From assembly GCF_003386195.1 (NCBI RefSeq), contig NZ_QRDX01000006.1, positions 124,001 through 188,000 of the forward strand: a stretch of DNA of 64,000 bases, read 5' to 3'. The DNA is from Seonamhaeicola aphaedonensis. Lineage in GTDB: Bacteria; Bacteroidota; Bacteroidia; Flavobacteriales; Flavobacteriaceae. The translations under genes and the position numbers were made by a program. Below, in pieces: positions 10,701 to 17,792 of the stretch. A model generated the notes under the pieces. That model had not been told where the DNA came from. It did no database searches and saw nothing but the letters and a program-made list of their open reading frames with translations. Numbering within the stretch: position 1 is the first letter of the stretch; each line of letters opens with the position of its first letter.

Positions 10701-10853
10701 AGTGCCAATCATGGGGTCTACATATTGAATATAGCCGTTATAAGTTTCTTTTTCAGGTTTCTTAGAACACCCAATTATGCAAATACAGATGCTAATTAGT
10801 AGAAGATAAAGACTGTAGTTTTGAATTTTGAAAATCGATAATTTACCTAACAT
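7779..10853 (-). CDS. GH92 alpha-mannosidase with C-terminal chitobiase-type and discoidin-like modules
   Basis: 1024 residues. Lipobox IIGC (Cys29). GH92 core covers about 40-755: start DPMIGTDAHAHTFPGATTPF, then STWDTYRAQNP, acid Glu618 in HGDEPSNHMSYLY, and base segment GLDNNDDLGQ (D659, D660). Two extra modules follow. Residues about 800-862 resemble the chitobiase/hexosaminidase C-terminal repeat (GAIIRYTLDGSAPD, TIKAKAFKEG). Residues about 885-1024 form a discoidin-like beta-sandwich (GFWTGINEEDMEVEIDFGS), probably carbohydrate binding. It is the first GH92 of operon A and its start overlaps the end of the CoA-transferase gene by 7 bp, indicating translational coupling. The catalytic set is complete, so it should be active, but the linkage cannot be read from sequence. 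Confidence 0.95.
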   Translation of the reverse strand: MLGKLSIFKIQNYSLYLLLISICICIIGCSKKPEKETYNGYIQYVDPMIGTDAHAHTFPGATTPFGMVQLSPSNDLKGWDWNSGYHYTDSILKGFAHSHISGAGLTALGDFLLMPTVGSVKIKDGTEEDPDSGFRSRFSHDREEASAGYYSVILDDYDVKVELTASPRVGFHRYTYNQAGKGNIIIDASHQLGEYLYGSGIEFISDNEIKGYKRSNGAAGVRNVYFYAQFSKKFKEKGIAINDIIIPATTSADDKKVKAFVSFDVEAGEQVDVKVAISYVSYEGAKANFDAEAKTKSFDKALVEAQKIWEEKMNKFPIETESVSDLRSFYTAVYRTMISPNLISDVTGEYIVEGKKYHSDFEQYSNFSTWDTYRAQNPLMALVEQEKVVDFVNSLTSRYTDAKVGLPVWECIGFDNVCMIGHNTVSVMADAIVKDLPGIDVESAYIAMRDAAFELDKHSGPYGENGMEYYIEMDFVPASIGMSVSKTTEYNYFDWCIAEVAKKLHKQEDQKLFQKRSKGYRNSFDKETGYLLPLTETGKLLEMDMTEWEGLVKNYISGNIWGYSSYVPHDMGYLMKLHGGKKNFTNWLDNVFADSTEISGGQHVDISGFIGKYGHGDEPSNHMSYLYTFAGEPWKTQKLVREIMPKFYRDVPDGLDNNDDLGQMAAWYVFSSLGFYPVCPGSNQYQIGSPAFKKAGLVLENGKEFVVVANNNSSENIYIQSATLNGEVYTKPFITYNQIISGGELVLEMGNQPNKTWANSDNDLSGMVGMKADVDYNLYINRMVSIPYTTDKELCFAQSKKVNLYCNTEGAIIRYTLDGSAPDINSKVYNAPLILNNETTIKAKAFKEGLEASRTFEATYMKGIMYNPTTKLPKIAVSQKGLGYGSPNGVQLIDGVLGSNSFGDGFWTGINEEDMEVEIDFGSERWIKKVRPGFLVDTGQWIFNPDEIIVQVSSDNREFREVGRVKTNTPSKNLNKRYIERPNISFSPELCRYVKFTFKNKSIPNWHVGSGKNHWIFIDEILVQ

Positions 10854-12070
10854 GAGTTGTCACTTTTATTAATCACTTCTGAAGAAATAATATTATCATC
10901 GGTTAACTTTTTGATGGCTTCGGAAGTATATCCTAGCGCCTCTAAAATTTCTTGGTTATGTTGACCTAACATAGGAGACGGTCGACTAATCTTTCCTGGT
11001 GTTTCACTCATTGTAAACGGAATATTAGTTACTTTAACCTTTCCTGCTTTAGGATGCTCTACCTCAACAAAGGTATTATTGTGAATGACTTGGGGGTTAT
11101 GCTCCACCTCAGATTGGTCATACACCCTTGCTACCCATAAATCTAAACCTAACATAATTTCTAACCACTCATCGGTGGTTTTGGTAACGGTTATGGTTTC
11201 AATAATGCTGTGAATCTCATCGCGTTGGTTATAAAGCACTTTGGGATCGTTGTATTGCATTAGAGTGTTATCGCCCAACGCTTCTACTAATTTTGGCCAA
11301 GGACTCATGGCAATGGTCAAATACCCATCTTTTGTTTTATAGGTTCCAAAAGGTGCACCGTTTCCAGGGTGGCCAATGCCCGATTCAGGACGTTCAAATT
11401 TGGTACCCAAATTTTGAATGGCGAAAAAATCCTGCATTTGAAATGCGATGGCCGATGATAATAAATTGGTCTTTATTTCTTGCCCCTTTCCTGTACGCTC
11501 TCTGTAAAATAAAGCTGATAGAATGGCATACACTGAATTGAGTCCGTTTACTTGGTCGCATAACGCAGTTCCTAATGCTACTGGTCCGTAAGACGCTTTT
11601 CCGCTAGTCATGATGGCACCACTAACAGCCTGCACCAACAAATCTTGTCCAGGTCGGGACAGGTAAGGCCCATCGGCCCCCCAACCACTTGCAGAACAGT
11701 AAATGATTTTAGGGTTTATTTTTTTTAAATCGTCATAGCTATAGCCCAAACGTTTCATGACACCGGGGCGAAAGTTCTCAACCACCACATCGGTTTCCTT
11801 AGCAAGTTTATAAATTATCGCTTTGCCCTCTTCAGATTTAATGTCGATAGCCAAGGAGCGTTTGTTCCTGTTCCATGCCATAAAACAAGGCGACTCATCG
11901 CCTGCTATCCATTTGTTGAAGAAGGTCATACCTCTGTAAATATCTCCGGTGCCGTTGCGTTCCACTTTGATGACATCGGCACCTAAATCCCCCATCATTT
12001 GGGTGGCGTAAGGCCCTTGTAGTAATTGAGAAAAATCTAAAACCTTTACACCTTCTAGGGCTTGTTGCAT
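10847..12070 (-). CDS. CaiB/BaiF-type (class III) CoA transferase
   Basis: 407 residues, cytoplasmic, no signal. The N-terminus GVKVLDFSQLLQGPYATQMMGDLGADVIKVE and the segments WNRNKRSLAIDIK, VVENFRPGVMKRLGY and GQDLLVQAVSG are typical of class III CoA transferases (formyl-CoA transferase, carnitine CoA transferase). Asp143 is in the position of the catalytic Asp that forms the acyl-anhydride intermediate in the family. The enzyme should move CoA between two small carboxylic acids. Such an enzyme is not part of any mannan pathway I know, yet it lies inside operon A between the SDR gene (11 bp) and a GH92 (7-bp overlap). It therefore probably handles an acid made from the sugar or from a non-sugar part of the substrate. 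The donor and acceptor are unknown. Confidence 0.93.
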   Translation of the reverse strand: MQQALEGVKVLDFSQLLQGPYATQMMGDLGADVIKVERNGTGDIYRGMTFFNKWIAGDESPCFMAWNRNKRSLAIDIKSEEGKAIIYKLAKETDVVVENFRPGVMKRLGYSYDDLKKINPKIIYCSASGWGADGPYLSRPGQDLLVQAVSGAIMTSGKASYGPVALGTALCDQVNGLNSVYAILSALFYRERTGKGQEIKTNLLSSAIAFQMQDFFAIQNLGTKFERPESGIGHPGNGAPFGTYKTKDGYLTIAMSPWPKLVEALGDNTLMQYNDPKVLYNQRDEIHSIIETITVTKTTDEWLEIMLGLDLWVARVYDQSEVEHNPQVIHNNTFVEVEHPKAGKVKVTNIPFTMSETPGKISRPSPMLGQHNQEILEALGYTSEAIKKLTDDNIISSEVINKSDNSC

Positions 12071-12081
12071 TTCATATGTGT

Positions 12082-12858
12082 TTAATTTTCAAAATATCGA
12101 GGCAAAGTAGTTAAGCCCCCATCTATAATTATATCCTGTCCTGTTATAAATTGCGCCTCATCGGATGCTAGGAAAACGGCTGTCATAGCCACTTCTTCGG
12201 GTAGCCCTAATCTTAGCATCGCCGCTTGATTAATGCTACCTTTTAAAAAGCCCTCACCTTCGATTTCAACACGTTTTTGATTCATTGAGGTAAGAATTGC
12301 ACCCGGCGAGATGGTATTGAAGCGTACGTTTTCCGACCCAAATTGTCCTGCTAATTGATTGTGCATCGAAAGAATGCCTCCTTTGGCCGCCGCATAGGCT
12401 GTCCAATTATCCCAGCTCCTATGTGCTTGGGTTGAAGATAAGGTAATGATGCTTCCGGATTTAGCTTTTACCATATAAGGCAATACGGCTTTTATACCTC
12501 GAAAAACACCTTTCAGGTTGATGTTCATGAGCATATCCCAATCGCTTTCTGGCATATCGCGAACATCTCCAGGTATGGCTACGGCCGCATTGTTAACCAA
12601 AACATCAATTTTCTGGAATTTATCAATGGTTGCTTTTACCAACTGCTCTATAGCTTCAGTATTACCTACATCGCATTGATGGCTTACAACAGAACCTCCT
12701 TTCGCTTCAATAGTTTGAGCTTCATTTTCGGATTTCAACCCATCAATATCGCACATGACCACATTTGCACCTTCCTTAGCAAAAGCTTTACTAATAGCCA
12801 AACCTATACCGTCTGCAGCTCCTGTAACAATGGCGACTTTATTTTCTAAACGACTCAT
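12082..12858 (-). CDS. SDR-family NAD-dependent dehydrogenase
   Basis: 258 residues when started at ATG 12858 (MSRLENKVAIVTG). An in-frame ATG at 12882 would add eight residues and overlap the MFS gene. I prefer the inner start because SDR proteins normally begin just before this strand and because the gap to the MFS stop is then 2 bp. Classical SDR: TGAADGIG nucleotide loop, Asp37 after the second strand (VVMCDID) favouring NAD, NNAA, and the catalytic Ser with Y155-x-x-x-K159 in TAYAAAKGG. The C-terminus ITGQDIIIDGGLTTLPRYFEN is usual. It is cytoplasmic and is made with the sugar porter and CoA transferase. It may oxidise a free sugar (mannose) at C1 or reduce a keto sugar, but the substrate is not visible in the sequence. 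Confidence 0.92.
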   Translation of the reverse strand: MSRLENKVAIVTGAADGIGLAISKAFAKEGANVVMCDIDGLKSENEAQTIEAKGGSVVSHQCDVGNTEAIEQLVKATIDKFQKIDVLVNNAAVAIPGDVRDMPESDWDMLMNINLKGVFRGIKAVLPYMVKAKSGSIITLSSTQAHRSWDNWTAYAAAKGGILSMHNQLAGQFGSENVRFNTISPGAILTSMNQKRVEIEGEGFLKGSINQAAMLRLGLPEEVAMTAVFLASDEAQFITGQDIIIDGGLTTLPRYFEN

Positions 12859-12860
12859 TT

Positions 12861-14240
12861 TTATTTTTTTCTGGTTAACCAAAAATTTTCAATTTCTTCA
12901 AGGGATTTACCTTTGGTTTCAGGCAAAACTTTAACTGCTAACCATAAAGCGGGTATCATACAAAGTGCAAAAAACCAGAAAGTGCCATGAGGTTTTAAAT
13001 TCTCTAAAAACCACGGAGTCATTTGCCCAACAAATGTGGTACCCAGCCAAACAGCCATAGTGGCTATAGACATAGCTGTTCCACGAATTTTTAGTGGATA
13101 AATTTCGGATAGCAACACCCATAAAACAGGTCCAAATGAAAAAGCAAAACAAGCAATAAAGGTCAAAATAAAGGTCATTAATAAATAAGTGTTATCTGTG
13201 TTCATGTAAAACAATACGCCCACAATTAGTAAGGATGTCATGATACCGATGATACCATAAATCAATAACGGTTTTCTTCCCAAATTATCAATCTTCCAAA
13301 GAGCTATGAAAGTAAATAGTACATTTACAATACCAATAATAACTTGTCCTCCCAAAGCTTCACCCAATTGCAAACCACCTTCTTCTAGTATTTTAGGACC
13401 ATAATAAATAATAGCATTAATGCCACTAATTTGACTTAATAATGCTAATGCGATACCAATGACCATAGCCAGTTTAAACGGTCCCTTAAATACATCCTTG
13501 ATGCCCATAGATGGCTTTGAAAGCACGTCTTCAACATTTTCTATTTCACTTTGCGCAGTTTCTTTTGATAAAAATCGCATCAAAATAGTTTCAGCTTCAG
13601 CTTGTCTTCCCTTCATGATGAGCCAACGCGGACTTTTTGGTATGGCTAAAAGTAGCAAGAGAAAAATAAGTGCAGGAATAGTTTCACTACCTAACATGGC
13701 ACGCCAAACTTCGGCAACAAAAATTTTATGAAGCATACCTGAAGATTCAGATACTGTATTTAAAGTTGATACGTGTAGCAAATAAGCATTTGAGAAATAA
13801 GCCACTAAAATCCCCAAGGTAATGGCTAATTGGTAAAGTGCCACTAACTTACCTCTATTTTTTGCAGGTGCAATTTCAGAGATGTAAAGTGGCGATAACA
13901 TGGAAGCCATACCCACTCCTATACCACCTATAAGCCTATAAACAACTAGTCCGTTGAAACTTCCAGACACTGCACAACCAATAGCTGAGAGCGCGAAAAA
14001 TATACCCGATAGAATGAGTATTTTCTTTCTTCCATAGATGTCACTTAAAAATCCGGCGAACAACACACCTAATATAGTTCCAATAAGTGCTGAACTCACA
14101 TACCAGCCCTCCATGACGGTGCTTAACCCAAATTGGGCCTTAACCAAGCCTACTGTTCCAGAAATAACGGCTGTATCATAGCCAAATAAAAATCCGCCAA
14201 GTGCGGCAACTAAAGCAAGTAATGTAACATTGTTTTTCAT
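12861..14240 (-). CDS. MFS sugar porter (sugar:H+ symporter)
   Basis: 459 residues with twelve predicted membrane helices. The sugar-porter signatures are all present: GGFLFGYDTAVISG in helix 1, SDIYGRKK between helices 2 and 3, IPKSPRWL before the central loop, QISGINAIIYYGPKI in helix 7 and VLPETKGKSLEEIE after helix 12. It resembles xylose/arabinose/glucose symporters of the XylE type and should take released monosaccharide, most likely mannose, across the inner membrane. It is the first gene of operon A. It has a paralogue at 17.8-19.2 kb in block B, so the two operons each have their own porter. The upstream region contains a large inverted repeat at 14413-14453. Confidence 0.95.
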   Translation of the reverse strand: MKNNVTLLALVAALGGFLFGYDTAVISGTVGLVKAQFGLSTVMEGWYVSSALIGTILGVLFAGFLSDIYGRKKILILSGIFFALSAIGCAVSGSFNGLVVYRLIGGIGVGMASMLSPLYISEIAPAKNRGKLVALYQLAITLGILVAYFSNAYLLHVSTLNTVSESSGMLHKIFVAEVWRAMLGSETIPALIFLLLLLAIPKSPRWLIMKGRQAEAETILMRFLSKETAQSEIENVEDVLSKPSMGIKDVFKGPFKLAMVIGIALALLSQISGINAIIYYGPKILEEGGLQLGEALGGQVIIGIVNVLFTFIALWKIDNLGRKPLLIYGIIGIMTSLLIVGVLFYMNTDNTYLLMTFILTFIACFAFSFGPVLWVLLSEIYPLKIRGTAMSIATMAVWLGTTFVGQMTPWFLENLKPHGTFWFFALCMIPALWLAVKVLPETKGKSLEEIENFWLTRKK

Positions 14241-14412
14241 CCTTAGGTATCTTTAAATTTCATAATACATGACAAATATTTCAATATCATGAAAATTTTT
14301 AAAATTTAACTAAGATAAAAACTTGTAATAGCTACTTAGTGTTTTTTAGACGAATGACAAATATAAAACCACAAATAACTGTGGGTTATAGAAAAGATTA
14401 TATTATTGAATT

Positions 14413-14453
14413 AAAATCATAATTTTATATGAGCTCATTAAAATTATGATTTT
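14413..14453. repeat. 41-bp near-perfect inverted repeat
   Basis: Two 15-base arms, AAAATCATAATTTTA and TAAAATTATGATTTT, are exact reverse complements. They flank a short centre that contains the palindrome ATGAGCTCAT. It lies 173 bp upstream of the MFS start and 20 bp after the end of the GH92 relic. It could be a bidirectional terminator-like hairpin, a regulator site or the trace of a small mobile repeat. There is no strong G+C stem. Confidence 0.8.
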
Positions 14454-14472
14454 GTTAGCATACTTATTGTAT

Positions 14473-15187
14473 TTAAATTTTTCTGTCCTCAACGGCTAAT
14501 CTCCACTCCTTATTCGGCTCCTGCCCCATTTCAAATTCAAGGGTACTACCGCTCATAATATCCTTATGGTGAATCGATGCCTTGGTATAAGGTTGTCGTT
14601 TAAAGTAGCTGACTGGGTGTACATATTTTTCTTTGAATTGTTATGTACAATTACAGTAAAGGTTTTCCGTTTGACAACTTTAAAGCAACTTTATCGAGTA
14701 CAGGACTACAAATCTGGTAAGTCAGGTATGGGGCTCACAGGATATAAGTCCATGGCTCCAAACACATACCACGAAGAAAGTTGTCCGCTATATTCATTGC
14801 CTGGTAATCCTCCCAAACCGCTTGTAAAGTTTTCAGCCAGCAGTTCTCTGATAATCTTTTGAGTTTTCCACGGTGGTCCCAGGTAATTGTACAAATAAGG
14901 GGGCATGCATCGACCATTCGTCACCCATGGGAAAGAAATTGTCGAGGAATTCTATGAACGCATCATCACCACCCATAAAGTTTACCAAGCCCTGAACATC
15001 GTGTGGAGCAAACAGCATAATGTTGTGGTAGTAAATGTTGCGCTGCTTTTCATCGTGACCAGTCCAACCACTAATGGCAAAGTCTTTGGGATCTCTCCAT
15101 GTACCATCGGCATTTCTTCCACGCACCAGTTTTGTCTCCGGGTCAAGTACATTTTTATAACGCATAGCCCTTTCCATAAACTGAGAA
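14473..15187 (-). pseudogene. GH92 relic, 5'-truncated and frameshifted
   Basis: The C-terminal third of a GH92 gene in at least three reading frames. Reading from 15186 it gives MERAMRYKNVLDPETKLVRG, then SGWTGHDEKQ, APHDVQGLVNFMGG and GDEWSMHAP. It shifts frame near 14900 to PYLYNYLGPPWKTQKIIREL and GGLPGNEYSGQLSSWYVFGA. It shifts again near 14735-14700 (DKVALKLSNGKTFTVIVHNN) and once more near 14600 (SIHHKDIMSGSTLEFEMGQE), ending with stop TAA at 14473-14475. The base motif has decayed (NEYSGQ for NDDCGQ). The nearest relative in the window is the gene at 5073-7763. Everything before about residue 647 of that relative is missing. The break falls exactly where the neighbouring relic ends. 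It cannot encode a working enzyme. Confidence 0.9.
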
Positions 15188-15405
15188 TTACTTTTGCTTT
15201 AACCAAATATTATATTCTTTTCCATTGTACGGTATCTCCTTTAATTTGGCTTAACTAAAACCTTGATGATTGAAAGGCTTAATCGACAACTGATCTGTAC
15301 CTATATCCACTTCAAAAGTTCCGAACACAATGGTCTCCTATCTGGACCTGCAGAAATCTCAAGAGGCATGGATAATCGATCCTGCTCCGTTCTGATTTTT
15401 GCTGT
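15188..15405 (-). pseudogene. Relic C-terminus of an (alpha/alpha)6 glycosidase like that at 41013-43187
   Basis: Minus-strand reading gives TEQDRLSMPLEISAG, a frameshift near 15345, then ETIVFGTFEVDIGTDQLSIK followed by PFNHQGF, an internal stop (TAA in GFS-stop) and KLKEIPYNGKEYNIWLKQK ending at TAA 15188-15190. This matches the C-terminus of the 724-residue protein at 41013-43187 (EADRSSMPLQIAAGAGMEAI, IFGTFGINIQENSLSIKPYN, ENVQWNNDSYSIQL). Only about 65 codons remain, with one frameshift and one internal stop. It ends directly at the broken start of the GH92 relic, so a deletion seems to have joined two neighbouring glycosidase genes. The upstream limit near 15405 is approximate. Confidence 0.8.
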
Positions 15406-15445
15406 TTAAATATACCTGATAATTAATATATTACCTTCCACCGAA

Positions 15446-17566
15446 TTATTTGACTCCCCACTTTTTATTGATTTTAGCCGATGTTTTGTATTCCAGAGTT
15501 GCCCCTGAACGAATATCGTCAAAATCAATCCATGTGGAGGCATGTTTTTTTCCATTTAGTTTTAAATCTACAGGGTAAATTTTATCGCTTGATCCACCTC
15601 GTATATTAACGGTTCCACCGGGCAGTTCCATCGTTATGTTTTCGAACTGTGGCGCACTTAGTGTAAATCCAGCCACGCCGGGAATCATCGGATAAAACCC
15701 TATTGAGGCAAAAACATACCACGACCCCATGGCTCCTGCATCGTCATTGCCCGGCAAACCACTTGGTTCGTTGCTGAATATTTCGCTAAAAATGCGATGA
15801 ACGGTTTGAGAAGATTTATAAGGCGCATTAGTCCAATTGTAAATCCATGGAATTTGAAAGCCGGGTTCGTTACCCGCAGCGTACCAGTCGTCGTGATACG
15901 AGGCGTCGAGCCTAACAAAAAGGGTATCCAAGCGTTTCTCCGCAAAATCTTTTCCACCAATGGTATCGATTAATGCATTCAGGTTAAAAGGCACCATCCA
16001 CATGTAATCTTTATAGGTAGCTTCGCGCCAGTCATGCGTGATATCTTTCCAACTTCCATCAAAATTACGGGAGTTTAGCCAGTTTATTTCCGGATTATAA
16101 ATCGAATTCCAGATCTGTGCCCTATTCATAAAAAACTGAGCATCCGTTTCATTCCCAATAGCCTGTTTTGCAAACTGACCGATGGCATAATCGGCACTGG
16201 CATATTCAAGCAGAATGGAAGCCGGAGCCACCCCTTTTTCATATTCTTTCAGGAACGGACGAATTTCAACCTGCTGGGAATGCAAATGAGGAATTGTGGC
16301 ACCCCGCCTCATATGCCTATAGGCCGATTCGACATCAAAGTCATTTGCCCCAAAAGCATATGAATTCGATAACAGTATAGCTGTAGGGTCTCCCTGCATA
16401 ATGCCCGTTTCGAGGTTGGCCAGTATCCAGCGCCCGAAACCACCGCTCTGGTCGGCAAAATCAACAAGGGTTTGTATCATATCGCTGCTCTTTTCAGGAA
16501 ACAACATAGCCACCAATTGCGCCTGGGTGCGATAGCTGTCCCAAACACTATAGGTACTGTAATGATCGCCGCTGCTGGTTTTATGCACCTGGTAATCGGC
16601 TCCCATGTATTCGCCGTTTACATCGCTAACAATATTTGGGTGAATTAGGGCATGGTAAAAGTGGGTATAGAACTGCACCACCCGATCGGTATTTTCCGAC
16701 TCCACTTTTATTTTACCCAGATACTCGTTCCAAACCTGTTCTGCATAAGCTTTGTATTCATCAAAATTCGTATGGGTTTTACTCGCTTTAAGGTTTTGCT
16801 TGGCATTTTCAATTGACACATAAGAAATGGCAATTCGGTAATTAACTTCCTTGTTCGTTTGGGTATCGAAATAGAATATGGCTCCAGCATTTCTTCCAAA
16901 TGCACGATCTGCGTTATTTAAGATTTTATCCTGCATCCAAAAACCGGTTTCGCTTGCCTGCACATCAAACTCAGCGGCAAAATATACACGGTAATTATTA
17001 ATGTTTATGCCACAAAACTCACCCCCTTCGGCAAAGCCCTCACAGGTTTTTGCTGAGGTAATTTTCACCATTGAGTTTTCTACAAAAGTTGAGTTCACAC
17101 CCGAACCTATGATCACTGTCCCTGTATTTTCATGGTCGGGAAACAGAAACCTGGCTATACCCGAACGCTCGTTAACGGTAAATTCACCTACAGAGCCATC
17201 TTGCATAGTAACCGAAAGGTAGCCGGCATAAGCTTCATTTATCGTTTTGTAAGGTGGCAGAGAATCCATGCTGTTTGGAGATACGCTAATTTTACCAGAA
17301 ATGGGAACTACCGGAAAATTACCTTTTTGTGCACAGCCCCCACCACTAATCTGGTTAATGGCAAAACCACGCTGAGGAGCGAAAAAACTAGGAGTAAACT
17401 GCACCATTCCAAAAGGGTAGCTTGCTCCGACATAGGTAAACCCACAATGCATGTAACCTTCGCCTTGGGTACCAATTTCTGGGTTAACCAATTTTGCATA
17501 ATTTTGAGCATTTAGGCTGATCACAACCGTTATTAAAAAACTAAAAAAGAAAACGACCTTCATCAT
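15446..17566 (-). CDS. GH92 alpha-mannosidase, divergent and more GC-rich
   Basis: 706 residues, shorter than the other GH92 here because it has no added modules. A Sec signal (FFFSFLITVVISLNAQ) replaces the lipobox, so it should be soluble in the periplasm or secreted. The core begins NPEIGTQGEGYMHCGFTYVG, where family members usually have HTFPGA. SVWDSYRTQAQ, the acid motif GNEPGFQIPWIYN (Glu567) and the base motif GLPGNDDAGAMGSWYVF are intact, so it should be active. Base composition differs from its neighbours: bases 15721-15780 hold 33 G+C of 60, against 23 of 60 at 13321-13380. It lies just after the two relics and 226 bp from the MFS gene. Recent acquisition from another member of the Bacteroidota is a fair inference. 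Confidence 0.94.
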   Translation of the reverse strand: MMKVVFFFSFLITVVISLNAQNYAKLVNPEIGTQGEGYMHCGFTYVGASYPFGMVQFTPSFFAPQRGFAINQISGGGCAQKGNFPVVPISGKISVSPNSMDSLPPYKTINEAYAGYLSVTMQDGSVGEFTVNERSGIARFLFPDHENTGTVIIGSGVNSTFVENSMVKITSAKTCEGFAEGGEFCGININNYRVYFAAEFDVQASETGFWMQDKILNNADRAFGRNAGAIFYFDTQTNKEVNYRIAISYVSIENAKQNLKASKTHTNFDEYKAYAEQVWNEYLGKIKVESENTDRVVQFYTHFYHALIHPNIVSDVNGEYMGADYQVHKTSSGDHYSTYSVWDSYRTQAQLVAMLFPEKSSDMIQTLVDFADQSGGFGRWILANLETGIMQGDPTAILLSNSYAFGANDFDVESAYRHMRRGATIPHLHSQQVEIRPFLKEYEKGVAPASILLEYASADYAIGQFAKQAIGNETDAQFFMNRAQIWNSIYNPEINWLNSRNFDGSWKDITHDWREATYKDYMWMVPFNLNALIDTIGGKDFAEKRLDTLFVRLDASYHDDWYAAGNEPGFQIPWIYNWTNAPYKSSQTVHRIFSEIFSNEPSGLPGNDDAGAMGSWYVFASIGFYPMIPGVAGFTLSAPQFENITMELPGGTVNIRGGSSDKIYPVDLKLNGKKHASTWIDFDDIRSGATLEYKTSAKINKKWGVK

Positions 17567-17792
17567 AACTACTATTTTTATAATCCTATTTCTGTTATTT
17601 TATTGATTTCTGTTATTTTATTGAAAATGAATAACGACAACTTCCCGAACCTATTTGTCGGGTTGTAGTTGGTTGTTTCATTTTCTGTTTCATCTACCTC
17701 AGCAGAACAAGCAAACAACAAGGTTACTCCCAAATGGAAAACTTACCGTTTTAAATCGTTCTTAAATAAATTCTGCGATTCTCTGTTTGTTT

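Noticed and set aside
12859-12882. Upstream ATG giving the SDR eight more residues (MVNQKKIK)
   Set aside because: It overlaps the MFS stop and extends past the normal SDR N-terminus. The inner ATG leaves a normal 2-bp gap.
14566-15258. Several overlapping frames on both strands around 14.6-15.3 kb
   Set aside because: Minus-strand pieces are parts of the GH92 relic, and the plus-strand ones are antisense shadows of it. None is an independent gene.
14241-15445. Insertion sequence or transposase as the cause of the relics
   Set aside because: No transposase fragment, terminal inverted repeat pair or target duplication was seen. The junction looks like a simple deletion.
17637-17666. Hairpin CCCGA / TCGGG as terminator of the MFS operon
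   Set aside because: The stem is only 5 bp and has no T-tract on the minus strand, so it is too weak to list as a terminator.
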